Assembly (NCBI GenBank): GCA_018296165.2
Contig: JACKQL020000051.1
Location: 1 to 64,000 of the forward strand
From: Termitomyces sp. T153
Taxonomy: Eukaryota > Basidiomycota > Agaricomycetes > Agaricales > Lyophyllaceae
Direction: 5' to 3'
Length of the DNA: 64,000 nucleotides
This document shows, one piece after another, positions 11,436 through 23,619 of the stretch. Under the pieces are notes generated by a model. That model saw only the letters and a list, made by a program, of their open reading frames with translations. It was not told the origin of the DNA and did no database searches. Position numbers and translations under genes: made by a program. Each line of letters opens with the position of its first letter. The stretch's first letter is position 1.

Positions 11436-14400
11436 ATGCCCGTGCCAGATGCTCGCACTCGCAACAAGATTAGTTTGAATCCCACTACTGTCCTTTCCAC
11501 GTCGTACGTGTCTATTCTTGGAACCTATGTCCATCCCCCAACTAATCAGCTTCCACTATCTATCACATGTGCATCGCCGAGCAGAATCCCGAGCAAACAC
11601 ATCCCGAATATCTTATTGTCAAATGTACTTGTCGCATTTTCCATATTTGCCGCAAAAGAATGGCTGTTGGACCTCGGCGTGGGCGTGTTCTGGGTTGTGA
11701 TGCGTGTGCTGGCTTGCGGAGGTTTGGGTGTGTTGGTTTGGGAAGGGCTTACGGGGCAAATGGCCAAGCGCAAGACTATTGAGGTGCGTCGCTGCGCTGG
11801 CATCTCGGACGTACTGACAATGCCTGGTAGTGGTCGGTGCTGGGCATGGCGTCGCTTCTGATGTTCCTGAAGTATGCAGCGTTATTCACTGCTCTGTTCC
11901 GACTTTCTTCGAAGCGGCAAGTATGGTTGAGGATGATCCACAAGCGTGAAGGTTGACATCATATGTACAGAGTCATCCTTTTTACTCATTTTTCGGCTTT
12001 GTGGACGAGTACTTTGTTGAGGATGACTTCGGTATGTTCAATATAATCTTTATGATCACTGATTTCAACGAAAGGTCTTTATACAGGCTCGTAAATCTCT
12101 CTTCATTATCCTGGCCCTGTCAATTTCGGTTTTGACAGACACGCGGCTTTTCTCCACAAATTCTGTCCACGTTTTGACTGGATATGGCGCACTCACAATA
12201 CATGCTCTCTCAACCAGCGCCTTGGATAGCACACTTGGAATTCTGTCTCCTTCGTTAGGTTCCACCTTCACTATCGCTCTGACAACCCTTGGCGCGTCGG
12301 TCTTTGCCCTTCCTTTCTACCTATTTAGAATGGTACTCGTATGTCCCCCCGGTGAAATCAATACCGGTTGCATCACTGACGTTCTATATCCAACTAGCTC
12401 GGTTTTCCAACTGATCCCGTGTTGCCCCTCATGTCTCTCGCTTCGATACCACTTATAGCATATGCATTACTCTTCTTCGCCCCTATCACATCCCGCTCAT
12501 TGGCTCACTTATCGTATGGCCCACAGTATTTCAAATTGTCCTACCCCACTATTGCTAGCATTGCTGCAATACTTGGTGTCTTGGCATTCACTCAGTCTCC
12601 ATCGTGGAGTGACCTTTCCGTGGCCGTATGCCTATATACAGGTCTGTATCTTTCTTACATAGTTTTCGTCTCCTCAAAACCGATCAGTCATTCCAGGGAT
12701 GTTTCCCGAGAATACGGATACCTTTGCTACGCCACCTCGGACACCTACCACCCGCCTGCTCAAGGCATACCTCAAGACTATCCTTTCGAATCGGGAATCT
12801 AGAAAGATATTCTATTTCCTGTGTTTGAACATGTGCTATATGATGATTCAGATGCTCTATGGCGTGTGGACCAATAGCTTGGGTCTCATTTCCGATGGTA
12901 CATTTCTATTCATCTGTGATTGTTCTTTCGCCTGCTAAATTTTTCAATCAAGCGATTCATATGGCCTTTGATTGTATGGCTATTGGCGTCGGGCTTTTCG
13001 CATCAGTAATGGCGACATGGGAACCTAATGAACGCTTTACATATGGGTATGTAATGCTGAGACATCCAAGACCACTCTTTTTGATTGATCGTTGCCCTCA
13101 GCTATGGGCGTATTGAGACATTGTCTGGTTTTGCGAACGGAATCTTCCTCATTCTCATATCTATCTTCATCGTTTTTGAAGCTATTCAACGCATGTGTGT
13201 ATCCATGTATTGTCGCAAGCATACCCCATTGACCATATTTCAGCTTGGATCCGCCTGAAATGAATACGAGCCAGCTGCTTCTTGTCAGCAGTCTGGGCTT
13301 AGGGGTCAATCTTTTCGGTATGTTTGCCATGGGCGGCCATCATCATCACGTAAGTTTCAGCCATTATCTTCTCCCCAGTATAATCCTACGAGTTACACTA
13401 GGGCGGCCACTCACACTCTCATGGACATGGACACTCTCATGCTTCCGATGATAAACATTCCAAAGTTGCACCGGCCACTTCCGTGCACTCGCACTCCCAC
13501 TCGCATTCACATTCTCATGATCACGCCCAGGACCACTCTCACTCGCATTCTCATTCTCCTCCTCCATCGGCACCACCAGTACTTTCCCGCCCGCGAGCGC
13601 AGTCTCACCATGCACATTCCCATTCTCACTCCTACTTTATGTCTCCAACCATACCTGGGCATGATCATGCCCATTCGCACTCGCACTCGCACGCGCGCTC
13701 TCATTCCCAGGTCGAGCGTTCTCATTCTCTTCCTCTGCCTGAGTCTCATTCCCATTCGCACTCTCACTCACAAAACAAGCCTTGTTCACAATCACATGTT
13801 CCTCCTGCTCTTGATCTGACGAATAGCAACGGAAACACTGCGTCAATCGATGGACACACTCCTTGCCCGTCAATCCAGATACACCCCGCGCCGGAATCAG
13901 AGACGAGCGACGATCTAGTCCTCTCTCCACTTTCTGCAGGTATTACTCCTAGCTACAAATTTGGTTTCGGCCATGATGAGCACCTCGCGACCCATCATAA
14001 TACTGGACACACACACTCTCCAGCGCACGAGGGCCATAGTGACAACATGCGAGGGGTATTTCTCCATGTTATGGCAGTAAGTTACTTTGCGAACGCATAT
14101 TTTCGACTCTGAACGCGGTCGCAGGACACACTTGGCTCTGTGGGTGTGATCATATCAACGCTTCTGATTCAGTTCTACGGTTGGACTGGATTCGATCCAA
14201 TCGCCTCGCTATTCATCGCAATACTAATCGCGGCCAGCGTCATCCCTTTAGTGTTGGACACGGGGAAAATTCTGGCCCTAGATCTATCATATAAAGACAC
14301 CGCTGTTCATGAAGCGCTCGAGCAGGTTAGTGTGACCAAACTCTTTCACCTCATGTCGTTAACCACCCAGTGCAATAGCTTTTGTCCATCCAAGGTGTCG

Positions 14401-14633
14401 CATCTTACTCGGAACCGCGATTTTGGCCGAAAGACGCATCAACCATAATCGGCTCCATACATATACAGCTTGCTCCATCTGCCTCATCGTTCGACCCCGG
14501 TGGACCCCATTCTAACCAACGGACAACATATACCAGATTAGATCGGGTGACTGAACGAGTTGATGCCTTATTGCGGCAGAAAATATCTGGACTCGAAGAG
14601 CTTACGATACAAGTAGAGGAATCAAAACAATAA
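11436..14633 (+). CDS. MSC2/Cis4-like zinc transporter (cation diffusion facilitator)
   Basis: Predicted zinc exporter of the CDF family, closest in layout to ER/Golgi transporters Msc2 (yeast), Cis4 (fission yeast) and ZnT5. Twelve exons: 11436-11783, 11831-11916, 11971-12031, 12087-12338, 12398-12641, 12697-12897, 12953-13046, 13102-13194, 13244-13349, 13402-14076, 14125-14325, 14379-14633; 871 aa. The N-terminal ~350 residues hold many hydrophobic segments, the extra membrane region of this subfamily. The CDF core follows with both zinc-site signatures, HMAFD (H400/D404) and HVMAD (H717/D721). Between them, residues ~485-715 form a loop packed with His-Ser repeats, a likely zinc-binding or sensing segment. 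A cytosolic C-terminal domain ends the protein. Intron 2 (11917-11970) uses a GC donor. It lies between inverted regulator paralogues A and B. Confidence 0.92.
11917..11970 (+). other. GC-AG intron in zinc transporter gene
   Basis: The donor is CG|GCAAGT, the usual strong consensus of GC-AG introns, with acceptor GTACAG. Using the nearby GT (GTATGG) would break the frame into the conserved VILFTHFSALW segment. Confidence 0.75.
13483..13790 (+). repeat. His-Ser dipeptide coding repeat
   Basis: Imperfect CAC/CAT-TCN codon repeats encode runs of alternating His and Ser within exon 10 of the zinc transporter, broken by Pro/Ala-rich spacers. The repetition gives long shadow frames on both strands; only the transporter frame is meaningful. 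Confidence 0.85.
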
Positions 14634-15461
14634 CAACACCTTGTACTATTGAATATATATCATTATTCGTTTCTTCCCGCTATCAAAGTAATTATCACGA
14701 GATTTAGAATAGCAATTTTTTGTTCACGATCGTTACGGTGTTTCAAACTCACTATGTAGACCCATCAAATTGTTCATATTAGGGAAGACTTTGACCGGCT
14801 TCTCGATAGCTGTGAAGGTCGTAGGAATTCAGCATGAAATTAGAGGATAGGCTTTTCCAGAACTCGCCCTCCAATATCTCTACGAACCGCCACCTGTACG
14901 TGCGACTTAGGTCATATTGCTTACAGAGGATGTCTCATTACATGCGCAGGTTCAACAGCATGACTTAGTTAATCTAGTAATGATCAAGCGAATTCAATGT
15001 ATTTTCTGTTTTAATTTGCTATACCTGCTGGGGCCTTATCTTATGTCGTGTTGTACCATATGCATCGGTGTATTGTGCAGTGTGGCGCACATTCTGTCGG
15101 GATCCATGCCTTAGACCAACCTATGTGTGCGCAATGGAAAATGCATTATATTGAGATTTGGACAGAGGCAAACGCGTAAAGAGAAATTACGGCGCTGATA
15201 CTTTTTATTAATATGGACATGTCAGTGATTCGATTTACTGATCAAAAGATCGGCCGGCAAAAATGAGGTCTCTTAACAGACTGGGTAGTAAGTACAGTAC
15301 ACATGCAGCGTAGATTTAAAATTACAAGTACACCGGTACGCTGAAATATAGCACGTGCATAGAGAGAGACAACAAGAAAACAAGACCGAGTTCGAGGCAA
15401 GAAGACCCAAAAAAATATCCAGAGTATATCACGATGACGCAGGCGGGCTCGATACTAAGAT
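14634..15461. other. Convergent intergenic region, no gene seen
   Basis: About 830 bp between the stop codons of the zinc transporter and regulator B, which converge. It should contain both 3' UTRs. Only short frames are present and nothing is recognised. Confidence 0.4.
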
Positions 15462-18400
15462 CTACATCGCAAAATCGGCCACAAAGTCATTCCAGGTAGA
15501 CTGCATATTTTCTACAGGCGAACCTGAGGAACGACGCTGGTTAGGAGGGACAGGATGTGCATCAAGCATAGGCGTATCTCTATAGCTGTTAACTCCATTG
15601 ACGTGACCGGCTCCGTTTGTCATATTCGTGCTATAATCATAAACAGGGAAGTACTGGGGAAGGGTATGTGTAGGTACCCCTTGATGCATATTCCCCATCA
15701 TTGCACTATGATGCTGGGTATGGTGTGGAGAATACTGGTGTGTGGGTGAGGCCTGCGGATATTGTTGGGAATGTGAAGCATACACCTCCGACTCTGTCTG
15801 GAATGTAGGTGAAGTAACAATTGTCGACATCCCATATATGGAGACAGGTGACGAATCGTCAGAGTAAGCACTTTGGCTGTGACTACGGTTCGAAGCAGTC
15901 GAATCATGCCGAGACATAGAGTGTGAAGAACTCCCTTGCTGAGGTTCTTGAGGATTGAATGAGTTCAGATAGTCTAGGATGTTCGGGTGAACTTGGCGTC
16001 CAATATTGATGGGAACTACAGGTTTCTGGGATGTGGGTGACCGATCTAGAAGAGTCGGCGATGATGGTTCCTTCTTCGCAACCAAACGTGTCTTTCCACC
16101 TAAGATTGACAACTCGTCGTCGTTATTCGTGGGAGAATTAGGCTCAACCGGCGAGAGGCCGTATTTAGATATTGGAGAGCCTCGTCCTTTCCTATACTCA
16201 TCGAGACTATAGTGTGCCTTCTCTTGCAGGTTAAGCATAATGTCCTATAAGTCAGCGTTAGGCTTTCCGGTCCGACGGCCCTTGAGACTCCGGAGAAGAA
16301 ACAACTTACCAAGACTTTCTGAGCCCGAAATCCCCGCGCAGCCTTCGAGAATAGCTCACAAGCCGAATCCAGTTGAACAAGAGCCGAAGGCGCCAAGCTC
16401 ATCGAAGGACACCGGGTCACAATGGATCCCAAAACGATCTGTCAGGTGTCGAGTGACGTTTCGTAAAGTAGAAAGATGTCCAACTTACGGCACAAGAAAA
16501 CATATGGGTCCACAGGAACCATATTCTCTCGCTGAGTTCTTTCAATTGGGTGTGAAGATTCCGCATCAGCGCCACCAACGACCCTGCACTGCGGTACGCC
16601 GCAATGACAGAAGTTCCATAGGGACTCCCAAGTGGGTCCTTGGGATGGTCACTGATCGCGCGTGCGAAAAAACTCCTATGTAAATATAACAAATCTGTAC
16701 ATGTATTGTCAGTGTCGGCATCGAAGACATTTGACATCTGAGGCGTACTCATTTCTCTGATGGCCAATACGATATGCCGTTGAAGTGTTAACATGACAGT
16801 CTCAGGGAAGCCACCGGGCCGTGGCTCTGAGCTGCCGAAACCAGCAACTTGAAGAACAGGAGGCACCGGGAAGGCCCGCATCTTCCTATCGAGCTGCAGG
16901 ACAGTTGCATACGTCGGCATCTTTGCGCCGAACGCTTGGTCATGGAAAAGGTTCATGCATTCTGAAGTGAACCGATGCTTCCATGCGTGATCTCATGCAG
17001 TTCTCAATCGGAAGTCAACTGTAAAAAGTGAAAAGACACTCACAACTTTTATCGTCTGAAGGATCATTAAGGAAAGGAAGTTTGGAATCCACATGGGCCA
17101 AAGAGAACGAGGGCGGCCGGCCGAAGGTGAGGCACTGCCATGAGTCGTAGGTAAAGATCTCCCAGAATAATTCACGTCGGTGCTGAGTCTCCAAGGAATC
17201 AACCTTCCATCGCCCACTGTCTCGATCTGAACGATTCGATGTTAATGAAGAAAAAAAACAGGAGGTAGAGGATGCGCGTTTTCACTCACGTAAGCCGATC
17301 TACCGACCATGATCTTAGTGTATGGACGGTGTCAAGTGCCTTGATAACTCACGCTCTGACCCACTTTGATTGCAATTCCCATAATAGTCCATCGAGCACC
17401 AGAGCTAGTACCGTGACGATCAGCCAAAAACATGTAGAATGTCATGAGGAACTAGGGAGATATCAGGGCTCGATTGGTTTCATGTGACTTCCCAACAAAC
17501 TCACCAGAGCCTGCACCGCATGAATAGTTGGCTCATCGAAAATAGAATCTGTGAAGAGAGCTGCCCGAGCAAGTTGATGGAATCGTTCGGCCTCTATATT
17601 GTACGCTGGGAGTCCGGTATCCACAAGACAGCCAATTGCCAACACCATGAAGAGGAGAGAAAGCCGATGTGCAACTTGAGTATCAATGGGCTGTGTACCA
17701 GAGTTATAGAATTGTGAGTAGATATCGGTATCAAAGGCCTCTTGCGATATGGGGTTGTACCTGCATCAGAATCAGTTATAGAGCCGGTATATCATATGGT
17801 CAGCTTACATCCATGCTGCATGACTGTAATATGTTTGGCGAAGTTCTAGAGCTCTATCGGCAGGTGGAAGGTACCAGCAGAGGGCTTGTGGGTTGAGGCG
17901 TTCGCTCTCAATAGAAGGGGTCGATGAAGCAATCGGTAGGGCAGAAGCTTTTTTGAGAATGTCCTGGGGGAGAACATTACGAAGGGCCATAGAAAGACTC
18001 TCATTTTCATCCTCTTCTGAATTCTCATTCTAGAAAACGTCAATCAGACCCGAGCAAACTGCCTGAAGACTGACAAACCTGAAGGAAGTACTAAACGGGA
18101 TGACTCAGCTCATCTTGCCGGAACGTTTCCAATGAGCTGACTCACCCATGAGTTGGCTTGTGTTCCATAATATTTTGTACGCCCCGATATGCTTATTGAT
18201 AGCGTTCCAAAGGCGTCGACAACATCTGCATTCTGCTCCTCCTCTTTCACTGCATGGGCACTCTGGTTTCTCATGGTAGCTGGTTCGCGTTGTAGTGGGG
18301 CTTTTATACGCAAAAGCTCTTCAGTCAATAACGGGTGTACTTCTGTTGGCGACAATTGAGAATGGGCAATCCGTAGCCCGTCTTCTAGTTGCCGAACGCG

Positions 18401-18827
18401 GTTCGCTAACTCAGATATTTTTTCGTGTAGCTCTTGCGTTGAGGCGAGAACAAAGCTGTAGACAAGTGTAGTCAGAGATCATCTTAAGTTGTTCAAAGTA
18501 TACGACAGGTACCGATTCCCTTGTCCAGTCGTGAGAGAACCCTGGAATATCTCTAGTAAACACACAACGAGCCACAAATAATGAGCTGGACGCACGTCAG
18601 GGCAGATGGCACCACAACCTCGCTTAACACATGAGCCACAGGGGATACCTCTATCGCATCGCAGTTTAAGTCTGACGCAGTACCGTCAACATTTAATCCG
18701 ATCTCTCTACACGCACTACTGACCGACGGCACTCAGCACAACTGAGACGAGTTGCTCCCTTTCGTCTTTTCTTGATAGGCACCGGAACACCAGAAGGGGC
18801 GGTAAAAGATTTCTGTGCGGAGGACAT
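15462..18827 (-). CDS. Zn2Cys6 fungal-specific transcription factor, copy B
   Basis: Paralogue of regulator A, in opposite orientation on the far side of the zinc transporter. Fourteen exons from high to low: 18724-18827, 18596-18671, 18513-18541, 18146-18455, 18079-18090, 17809-18029, 17505-17760, 17353-17451, 17290-17299, 17044-17226, 16749-16991, 16489-16694, 16310-16438, 15462-16244; 886 aa. The zinc cluster is C30, C33, C40, C46, C49, C58 with flanking KKRRK. The Fungal_trans core (about residues 250-560) includes RWTIMGIAIKVGQSIGLHRDSGRW and FGRPPSFSLAHVDSKLP. The tail is long and rich in Ser/Gln/His/Tyr. Two internal exons have exactly the same length in A and B (243 and 206 nt). B lacks four introns that A has. 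The larger frame extending upstream to 19121 reads past the chosen start; MSSAQKSF is favoured because A also starts MSS close to the cluster. Confidence 0.9.
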
Positions 18828-20219
18828 GGGAGGCGGAGATGATGAGTATACAAGGGAAGAAGATTGTTGAAAGGCGGCCTGGACTTTGGACTTGCCTGTA
18901 AGAGACAGCCGCGGGCTCTTCGGAGATTCCCGAAATCTCGATATACTTCCGTTTATGCAGTGGCTGTGCACCGCACCCTCAACCACCAAGGTCGATTTTA
19001 TGATTTTACTGCTATGTAACATGCGCGACGCCGCCCCTCTTCTCTTACACCTCCGGCATCCCTCCTTTCTGAAGCTCTGGATATGTAAATATATCACCTC
19101 CTGTTCAGATAAATCAGTCATGAGATTAGATTGGAGGAGCGCTTTCCCTTGGCGGCGAACGTGTTGACACTGTTGTATTTCTCTATTACCATCAGCAACG
19201 AGCTGTCATCTTAGCTTGATCCGGGAGGATAGGTCAGCACTTGGTGCCTAACACTTGCGTAACCCTCAACCTCTGGCATAATCCTTTGCTCCCATACATA
19301 CATCCTTTGGACTTCACCTCATCTATGTCAAACATTACATGTTTGATATCGCATAAATAGATCGTAACTTTATTCACAAACCTACATCACAAACTTCGAT
19401 TCCGATGCCCTTCGAGTTACAGTGGGGAGTTCGTCACCTGTCTGGCACATAGCCTGTGCCTCGAAACCGCACAACCAGCGACTAACAAGAACCATCCAAG
19501 CGCTCTGTGTCATACGTGAGAAGAGCCTCAGCTTAAGTAACACTGCGGGCATTGTGGAGCATTCCTTTTCCAGTCCACGCTTCTTGAGCACCTGACAGTC
19601 TGATCGGTGGCGCGCCTCAATTTGACCGAAAAGCCCTGTACCCATATCACCCGGCGCACCTCGAGGCATACTTTATCCATGATTGTCTCCACATCATTTC
19701 ATGATCACGGCCCGCTTGACTCTCCGACAATAATCTGATGACAGTCCCATCTGCGTCGGTAACTTCTTCTCTCCTACTAAGAGCTGGTCTTCCTACCAAT
19801 CAAGTAGTACTAGTCGAGGTAGATCGCGTTTGCTGCAACTTCGCTGGGTTCTGCGCTCATTCATCGCGCGGCGCCTGGCTTCCTGTATATCCCATTAACT
19901 TCTCAAAATGGTTTATATTTATATTATATGCTGTTTATCGCTGTGAATACTATGATGAACATACGAACAAAAATATGGACAGATCGAATATGATATCTGA
20001 GGAAGTCTATATACTCCTCCGGATCCATAGCTCCTAGTGTAACATCTGAAAAAAATACGACTATAGGGTGAATGCGGCATAGGTATGTAAGGTAGTGCTA
20101 CAACAACTAAGTATAGATTATGTTACATTATGTCATGATAGGTCGTTAAATGCAATCCGGATAGGCAATGAAGAGCGATCAGGTATATCAGGTATCATCA
20201 TCCTCATTTGGAGTTGATG
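18828..20219. other. Intergenic region with one uncertain frame
   Basis: About 1.4 kb between the 5' end of regulator B and the 3' end of the coiled-coil gene. It contains a 95-codon minus frame (19382-19669, MPRGAPGDMGTG..., Cys/Arg/Leu-rich) that I do not recognise and that has no clear splice partners. Otherwise nothing is seen. Confidence 0.35.
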
Positions 20220-21740
20220 TCAAGACTGCGTCTTCATCTCCTTGTCAAGGTCAGGACTATTACCTGCGCTGGGATCTGAAAGGTTCGTCACGTCTCGAAT
20301 GACAACAATCGTATTGTATTCTTCCGGTGGACTGGCAGGTTCAACAACAGACGACACATCCGACGCGCTGTGTACTGATTCCCTGATACTCGGCGCCACG
20401 ACGGAAGGTACAGGCCTTGCTGGCGTGAATGAGATCGAGCCGGTCGACGAAGTCCGTGAAGTAAAGAAGTCACCAATCTTTCGCGAGAGCGGTGCTGTTG
20501 AAAGCGATGGTGTGACATGTGGGGGAGCAAGAGTCGTTGATTGAGGAACATTAGTGTACGTCTTCGCAGTAGAGTCTCCCCAGAGTTTTCCGAAACCCCA
20601 TGACGTGGCAGACACAGTTTTCTTGCTTTGAAAGGCCACCTCTTCGTCCGCGTCTCCGTTTGACATCGTGGGCGGCGGCGGTAGCTTCAGCGAGGTCACG
20701 CTAGCTGTATCTGGGTCCACGGCACCGACGTTGTTTTCCCCAATAAACTCCCGCAGTACTTTGACACATATCTCGGACGCTTCTCTCGCCTCGTTCACCT
20801 CATTCAATTCATGTTTCGTCTGCTCCAATTCATTCTTCACCAAACGTAGCTCCTGGCGCAGCGCCTCCACTTGTACGATCGATTGACCGTGTCCGGGTGC
20901 AACATCCAATTGCGAAGGAGAAGTCCGTCCAAGTAGGTTAGAGTGTCTCCGAGAACTGCTAGGTGAGACGGACGACGCATTGTCGTCAGGGAACGTAAAT
21001 GTCGGAGGATTCGCGGTCTTATCAAAGCCGGAGTTAATTGGGAAGTCGTTAACCGAAACTATACGTCGGTGACCTGGCCGTGCAGTAAAGCTGCCTGTCA
21101 TGGTAGTAAATGTTCCACGCTTCGCAGATGGCGAGCTACCAAACGATGCGATGCCTGCACGGGTGACATCGACTGGTGCCAAACTCTGTCGCCTGCTCTC
21201 CGCCTGAATGCGCATAAGCCCACGTCTAAGAGCCACGTCAACAGAATAGGAACGCTAACAAACCGTACAAACATACCTACTCTCCTCAACTTTGGCACGT
21301 AGCAGAACAATTGCCTCTTCATCGTCCTTTATCTTCTTCTTAGCATCAGTGAGCTCAACGTCCATCGCGGTCGCCTTGTCAATCATATGTTGCAGTGCAT
21401 CCTGTAGTTCGGCTTCATGAGAATGAGATAGAACTATTTGTTTTTGCAGCTCGTCGCGATCTCTTGTAACCTCAGCTAAAGTGTGTTGAAGCTGCTTCAC
21501 AATGTGTGCGAGAATTTGTGGGTCTAAGGAGTCATGGGAGGAGGATACATCTCCTTCTTGTCCTGCGCTGCCATTCCGATAGTGCGCTGGTGTCGGCGGA
21601 AAGGACTCCATGTCGAGTTGTCGTTCAAGCTCGAGACTAAGATCAATAGAAAAGTGCTTTTTAGCGAGTGCTATGCTGTCGGAAGAGAGTGGAGCTTCGA
21701 ATTCGACAGAGTGGACATTGTTATGGTCAACATTTGGCAT
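20220..21740 (-). CDS. Coiled-coil protein of unknown function
   Basis: Two exons, 21277-21740 and 20220-21225, joined at AGT AG|GTATGT...TTAG|A; 489 aa. I do not recognise a named family. The protein begins MPNVDHNNVHSVEFEAP. Residues ~85-165 form a charged heptad-like coiled coil (HIVKQLQHTLAEVTRDRDEL and onward, ending KVEESRR). A Ser/Thr/Pro-rich linker follows, then a second coiled coil around residues 265-325 (VEALRQELRLVKNELEQTKHE). The C-terminal third is low-complexity, with SWGFGKLWG and many Ser/Thr. There is no signal peptide and no membrane segment. The in-frame ATG farther upstream (21836) adds a hydrophobic stretch; the start at 21740 is preferred because conserved-looking acidic sequence begins there, but this is uncertain. 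Possible roles such as polarity or trafficking scaffold are guesses only. Confidence 0.8.
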
Positions 21741-23600
21741 GACAGTCGTCAAAGAAAAGCCTAGGAATGTCACAGTGGAAACGAACAACACGGCAGGGAG
21801 ACTCGAGGTACAATAACAATTGTCACGTGGGATCACTCCAGAGAAGTTTCAGCCATGGCGGTTTCGTCCTGGACCTTCAGTCGCGACGAGGTTCAAAAGA
21901 TCGTCTTCCTGTTATATTGAGTTTCCGACCGTTCTTTTTTCCGCACTCGCTGTGTTCATCATTTGTAACTTCCAAAAACCAACGAAGATCTGGAAGTTCT
22001 AAGCGGAAAAAAGTTTTCTCTGCCGTTCATTGTCTCCTTTTTTCTGTGGCACCCTCACTTTCTTCGTGTGAAAAACGTTTGCAGGACGCGTCCTCAAGCT
22101 TTCAATTCGTACCTAAGTAGCCTGGAATGTTCTTGTCTGTCGTGACGTCCTCACGTCCGTTGCCTTGTCCCACGAGAGCTGATAGTATATGGAATCTTCA
22201 ACGTCATCTTGTCACATCATCCTGGAATATAACAATTACGGTTATCTTACTCCCATGCATTGCCTCAGGGGCTTGTCCGATGACCACTTCTCACTTCTTG
22301 GCCACTTACTGAATCGGAAAACGCTTCACGTGGTCTATTTTTCGGCATTGTCACTCCCTCTTTAGATTTCCATCGTTGTTTTCATTACGACTTACACTAA
22401 GGTCGAGCCTCCTAGGTCTATGGCACTTCTCATTCGTACTTCTGGATTCTACCTCGCTAAGCTTTTAGATCTTGTTTCTCTTCTCTGCAACGCTATGAGA
22501 ATGATGTAAACTCAAGAGAGGTTACTGGGACAGCTAATGAGATTCCACTCATGTTCATTGTCGAACAAGCGGTGGTAGATATATACTCTAGATTTCCCTG
22601 GTGTCGCTCGCTGTTGGAACATCTCCACCACATCCCGCACAGTGAGTCGCGACATATCTTCCAACAACATCCCAATACCCAGAAGGTGGTCGTTCAGCCC
22701 GACGGATGCACAAAGTCTGCATTCCACATAACATGGTTCTTGGCCATGTACAACTCAATATATAGCAGCAAGGTCCACGTTGGTTTCGGGAAGGGTATTT
22801 CTACAAAAACAATAGATAAGAGTCCAACCTCACCAGAACTCGAGTTCAGCCCATACCTCGGAGCAAACACGTGCAAATGAGTGTGTCGCTCTTTGTAGGA
22901 AAGTGTTTCGAATTCCATCGAGTAGTTCTGACGCAGTTCATTGAGAAGTAGTACCCGCGTAAACATGACAACCATCATCGCTCCCAATACTCACCGAAGG
23001 TAACAGCGATAGTAATGGTGTGCGGTTGTCGAATGCAGGAATGGTAATGAACTGCGTACCCGGAGATAGATGTTCTTTGAGGAAGAGTTAAATTAGGTCA
23101 GTCAAAACTCAAATTGTAATTTGAACGACCTTGAACTCGTCTACTTCTGAATTCTAAGCACATCTACTGTCTCTCAATCCGTACGTGTGGCTACCAGGAG
23201 TGGACAGCTCAATATTCATGCCATTTCCATCAAGATCAACTAATGCCATACTAGGTACAGTCCATGAATATATGTTATTGAATATATGACATATGTTTCA
23301 GCGCCTTTCTGGGAACTTGAAAGGCAGCAAAAACTTGCACAAAAACAGGCTATTGATAACTTCTGTGTACATGAAGCTGAGAGTTAGGGCAAGACTTCTA
23401 CAGTAGGTAACGGTATATAGTAACTGACAAATCGCAATGTGGATGGAGGCGAGCTGAAATTACTTGGAGCTCTTCGATAAAGGTTCAGCATTATTTGTGG
23501 TCCATACAGCAAACATTTCCGTACTTATGTACATTCAACTCACTAAAATCACAATCTTTAGTTTTCGTCGGTCGAATATCCATCTCTCAAGGGATTTGGG
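21741..23600. other. Region with weak coding traces only
   Basis: CpG-normal at its left end, then increasingly A/T-rich. On the minus strand 22493-22727 and 22694-22987 give plausible protein-like frames (for example DMSRLTVRDVVEMFQQRAT and LLLNELRQNYSMEFETLSY) that might be exons of a broken gene, with a donor-like GTGAGT near 22993. I cannot link them into a complete gene or name a family. Confidence 0.3.
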
Positions 23601-23619
23601 ATATCATGAATGGAGGAGA

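Noticed and set aside
13421..13930. Long overlapping frames on both strands across the His-Ser repeat
   Set aside because: They are shadows of the CAC/CAT-TCN codon repeat in the zinc transporter exon; only that frame joins to conserved CDF sequence.
18693..19121. Upstream extension of regulator B to an ATG at 19121
   Set aside because: The added ~98 residues look unlike the compact start of paralogue A; MSS at 18827 matches A in position before the zinc cluster. RNA data could still change this.
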